Shown: positions 63,967 through 64,000 of the stretch, piece after piece
Position numbering within the stretch: position 1 is the stretch's first letter
Layout of the letters: every line of letters starts with the position of its first letter
NCBI RefSeq assembly: GCF_006491645.1
Contig: NZ_VDCZ01000001.1
Span: forward strand, 372,001-436,000
From: Flavobacterium profundi
GTDB lineage: Bacteria; Bacteroidota; Bacteroidia; Flavobacteriales; Flavobacteriaceae
Direction: 5' to 3'
DNA: 64,000 nucleotides
Notes under the pieces: generated by a model
Database searches by the model: none
The model's input: only the letters and a program-made list of their open reading frames with translations
Told to the model about the DNA's origin: nothing
Program-made: the position numbers and the translations under genes

Positions 63967-64000
63967 TTAAACAACTACACCTTGACAGCTACTTCCTGCT
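63967..64000 (-). CDS. arsS: C-terminal end of a probable arsenosugar radical SAM protein ArsS (cut by window edge)
   Basis: The last ten codons of a minus-strand gene read AGSSCQGVVV before a TAA at 63969-63967. A GSSCQG tail matches what I recall of the C-terminus of the TIGR04167/ArsS radical SAM family (a CTAGxGSSC-like ending), the enzyme that joins a 5'-deoxyadenosyl group to dimethylarsenic. The gene is immediately followed by a DUF2064 gene, as expected. The evidence is short and depends on the neighbours. Confidence 0.6.
   Translation of the reverse strand, partial: AGSSCQGVVV

Noticed and set aside
1..64000. tRNA, rRNA, insertion sequence or prophage
   Set aside because: No cloverleaf-like gap, rRNA motif, transposase or phage protein was seen; all long gaps are explained by promoters, terminators or repeats.

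Overview
The window is AT-rich chromosomal DNA from a member of the Bacteroidota, most likely a Flavobacteriaceae species close to Flavobacterium. The evidence is the type IX secretion and gliding gene block (porU, porV, divergent gldJ), cargo proteins with type IX C-terminal sorting domains, SusC/SusD and LytS/LytTR families, promoters of the form TAnnTTTG with an upstream TTG, and an intergenic repeat of a kind I associate with Flavobacterium. No tRNA, rRNA, CRISPR array, transposase or phage gene was seen.

Layout. 1-3.4 kb: the 3' part of gcvP, a group III truncated globin, then an in-phase 21-bp repeat array. 3.4-8.6 kb: a small unknown protein, a lipoprotein and two type IX cargo proteins, one of them frameshifted. 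8.8-12.4 kb: a LytTR regulator and its propeller-type histidine kinase. 12.7-18.3 kb: a FabH-like synthase, an amidohydrolase, a methyltransferase, a glycosyltransferase and an Mla-type ABC transporter pair. 18.3-24.2 kb: minus-strand housekeeping and hypothetical genes (DUF389, GDP-mannose synthesis, SprT-like, SDR, M28 peptidase, DoxX). 24.3-36.1 kb: pdhC, pdhA, cdd, porV and porU on the minus strand, with gldJ and murF divergent. 36.1-40.1 kb: an overlapping glycosyltransferase operon. 40.2-45.3 kb: a polyferredoxin and flavoprotein redox pair with an outer-membrane protein and a lipoprotein. 45.5-47.7 kb: a BamA-like barrel and a glycosidase-like protein. 47.8-50.8 kb: two paralogous AraC regulators alternating with small enzyme-like genes.

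50.8-64 kb is the most interesting part. It is a tightly packed minus-strand array that matches arsenosugar biosynthesis: the last codons of an ArsS-type radical SAM protein at the right edge, a DUF2064 transferase, SusC and SusD, a sodium:solute symporter, a degenerate metallophosphoesterase, a second DUF2064 transferase, purine nucleoside phosphorylase, the arsenite methyltransferase ArsM, an outer-membrane protein, a sterol-desaturase-family hydroxylase, a DUF547 protein and a TIGR04283-type glycosyltransferase. A plausible pathway is methylation of arsenite by ArsM, adenosylation by ArsS, release of adenine by the phosphorylase, and tailoring of the dimethylarsinoyl-ribose by the transferases. 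The hydroxylase and import genes point to an arsenolipid or an exported or imported product not accounted for by the core enzymes. The array appears to run on into an AraC regulator and a DUF2911 gene and to end at a strong hairpin near 49.3 kb.
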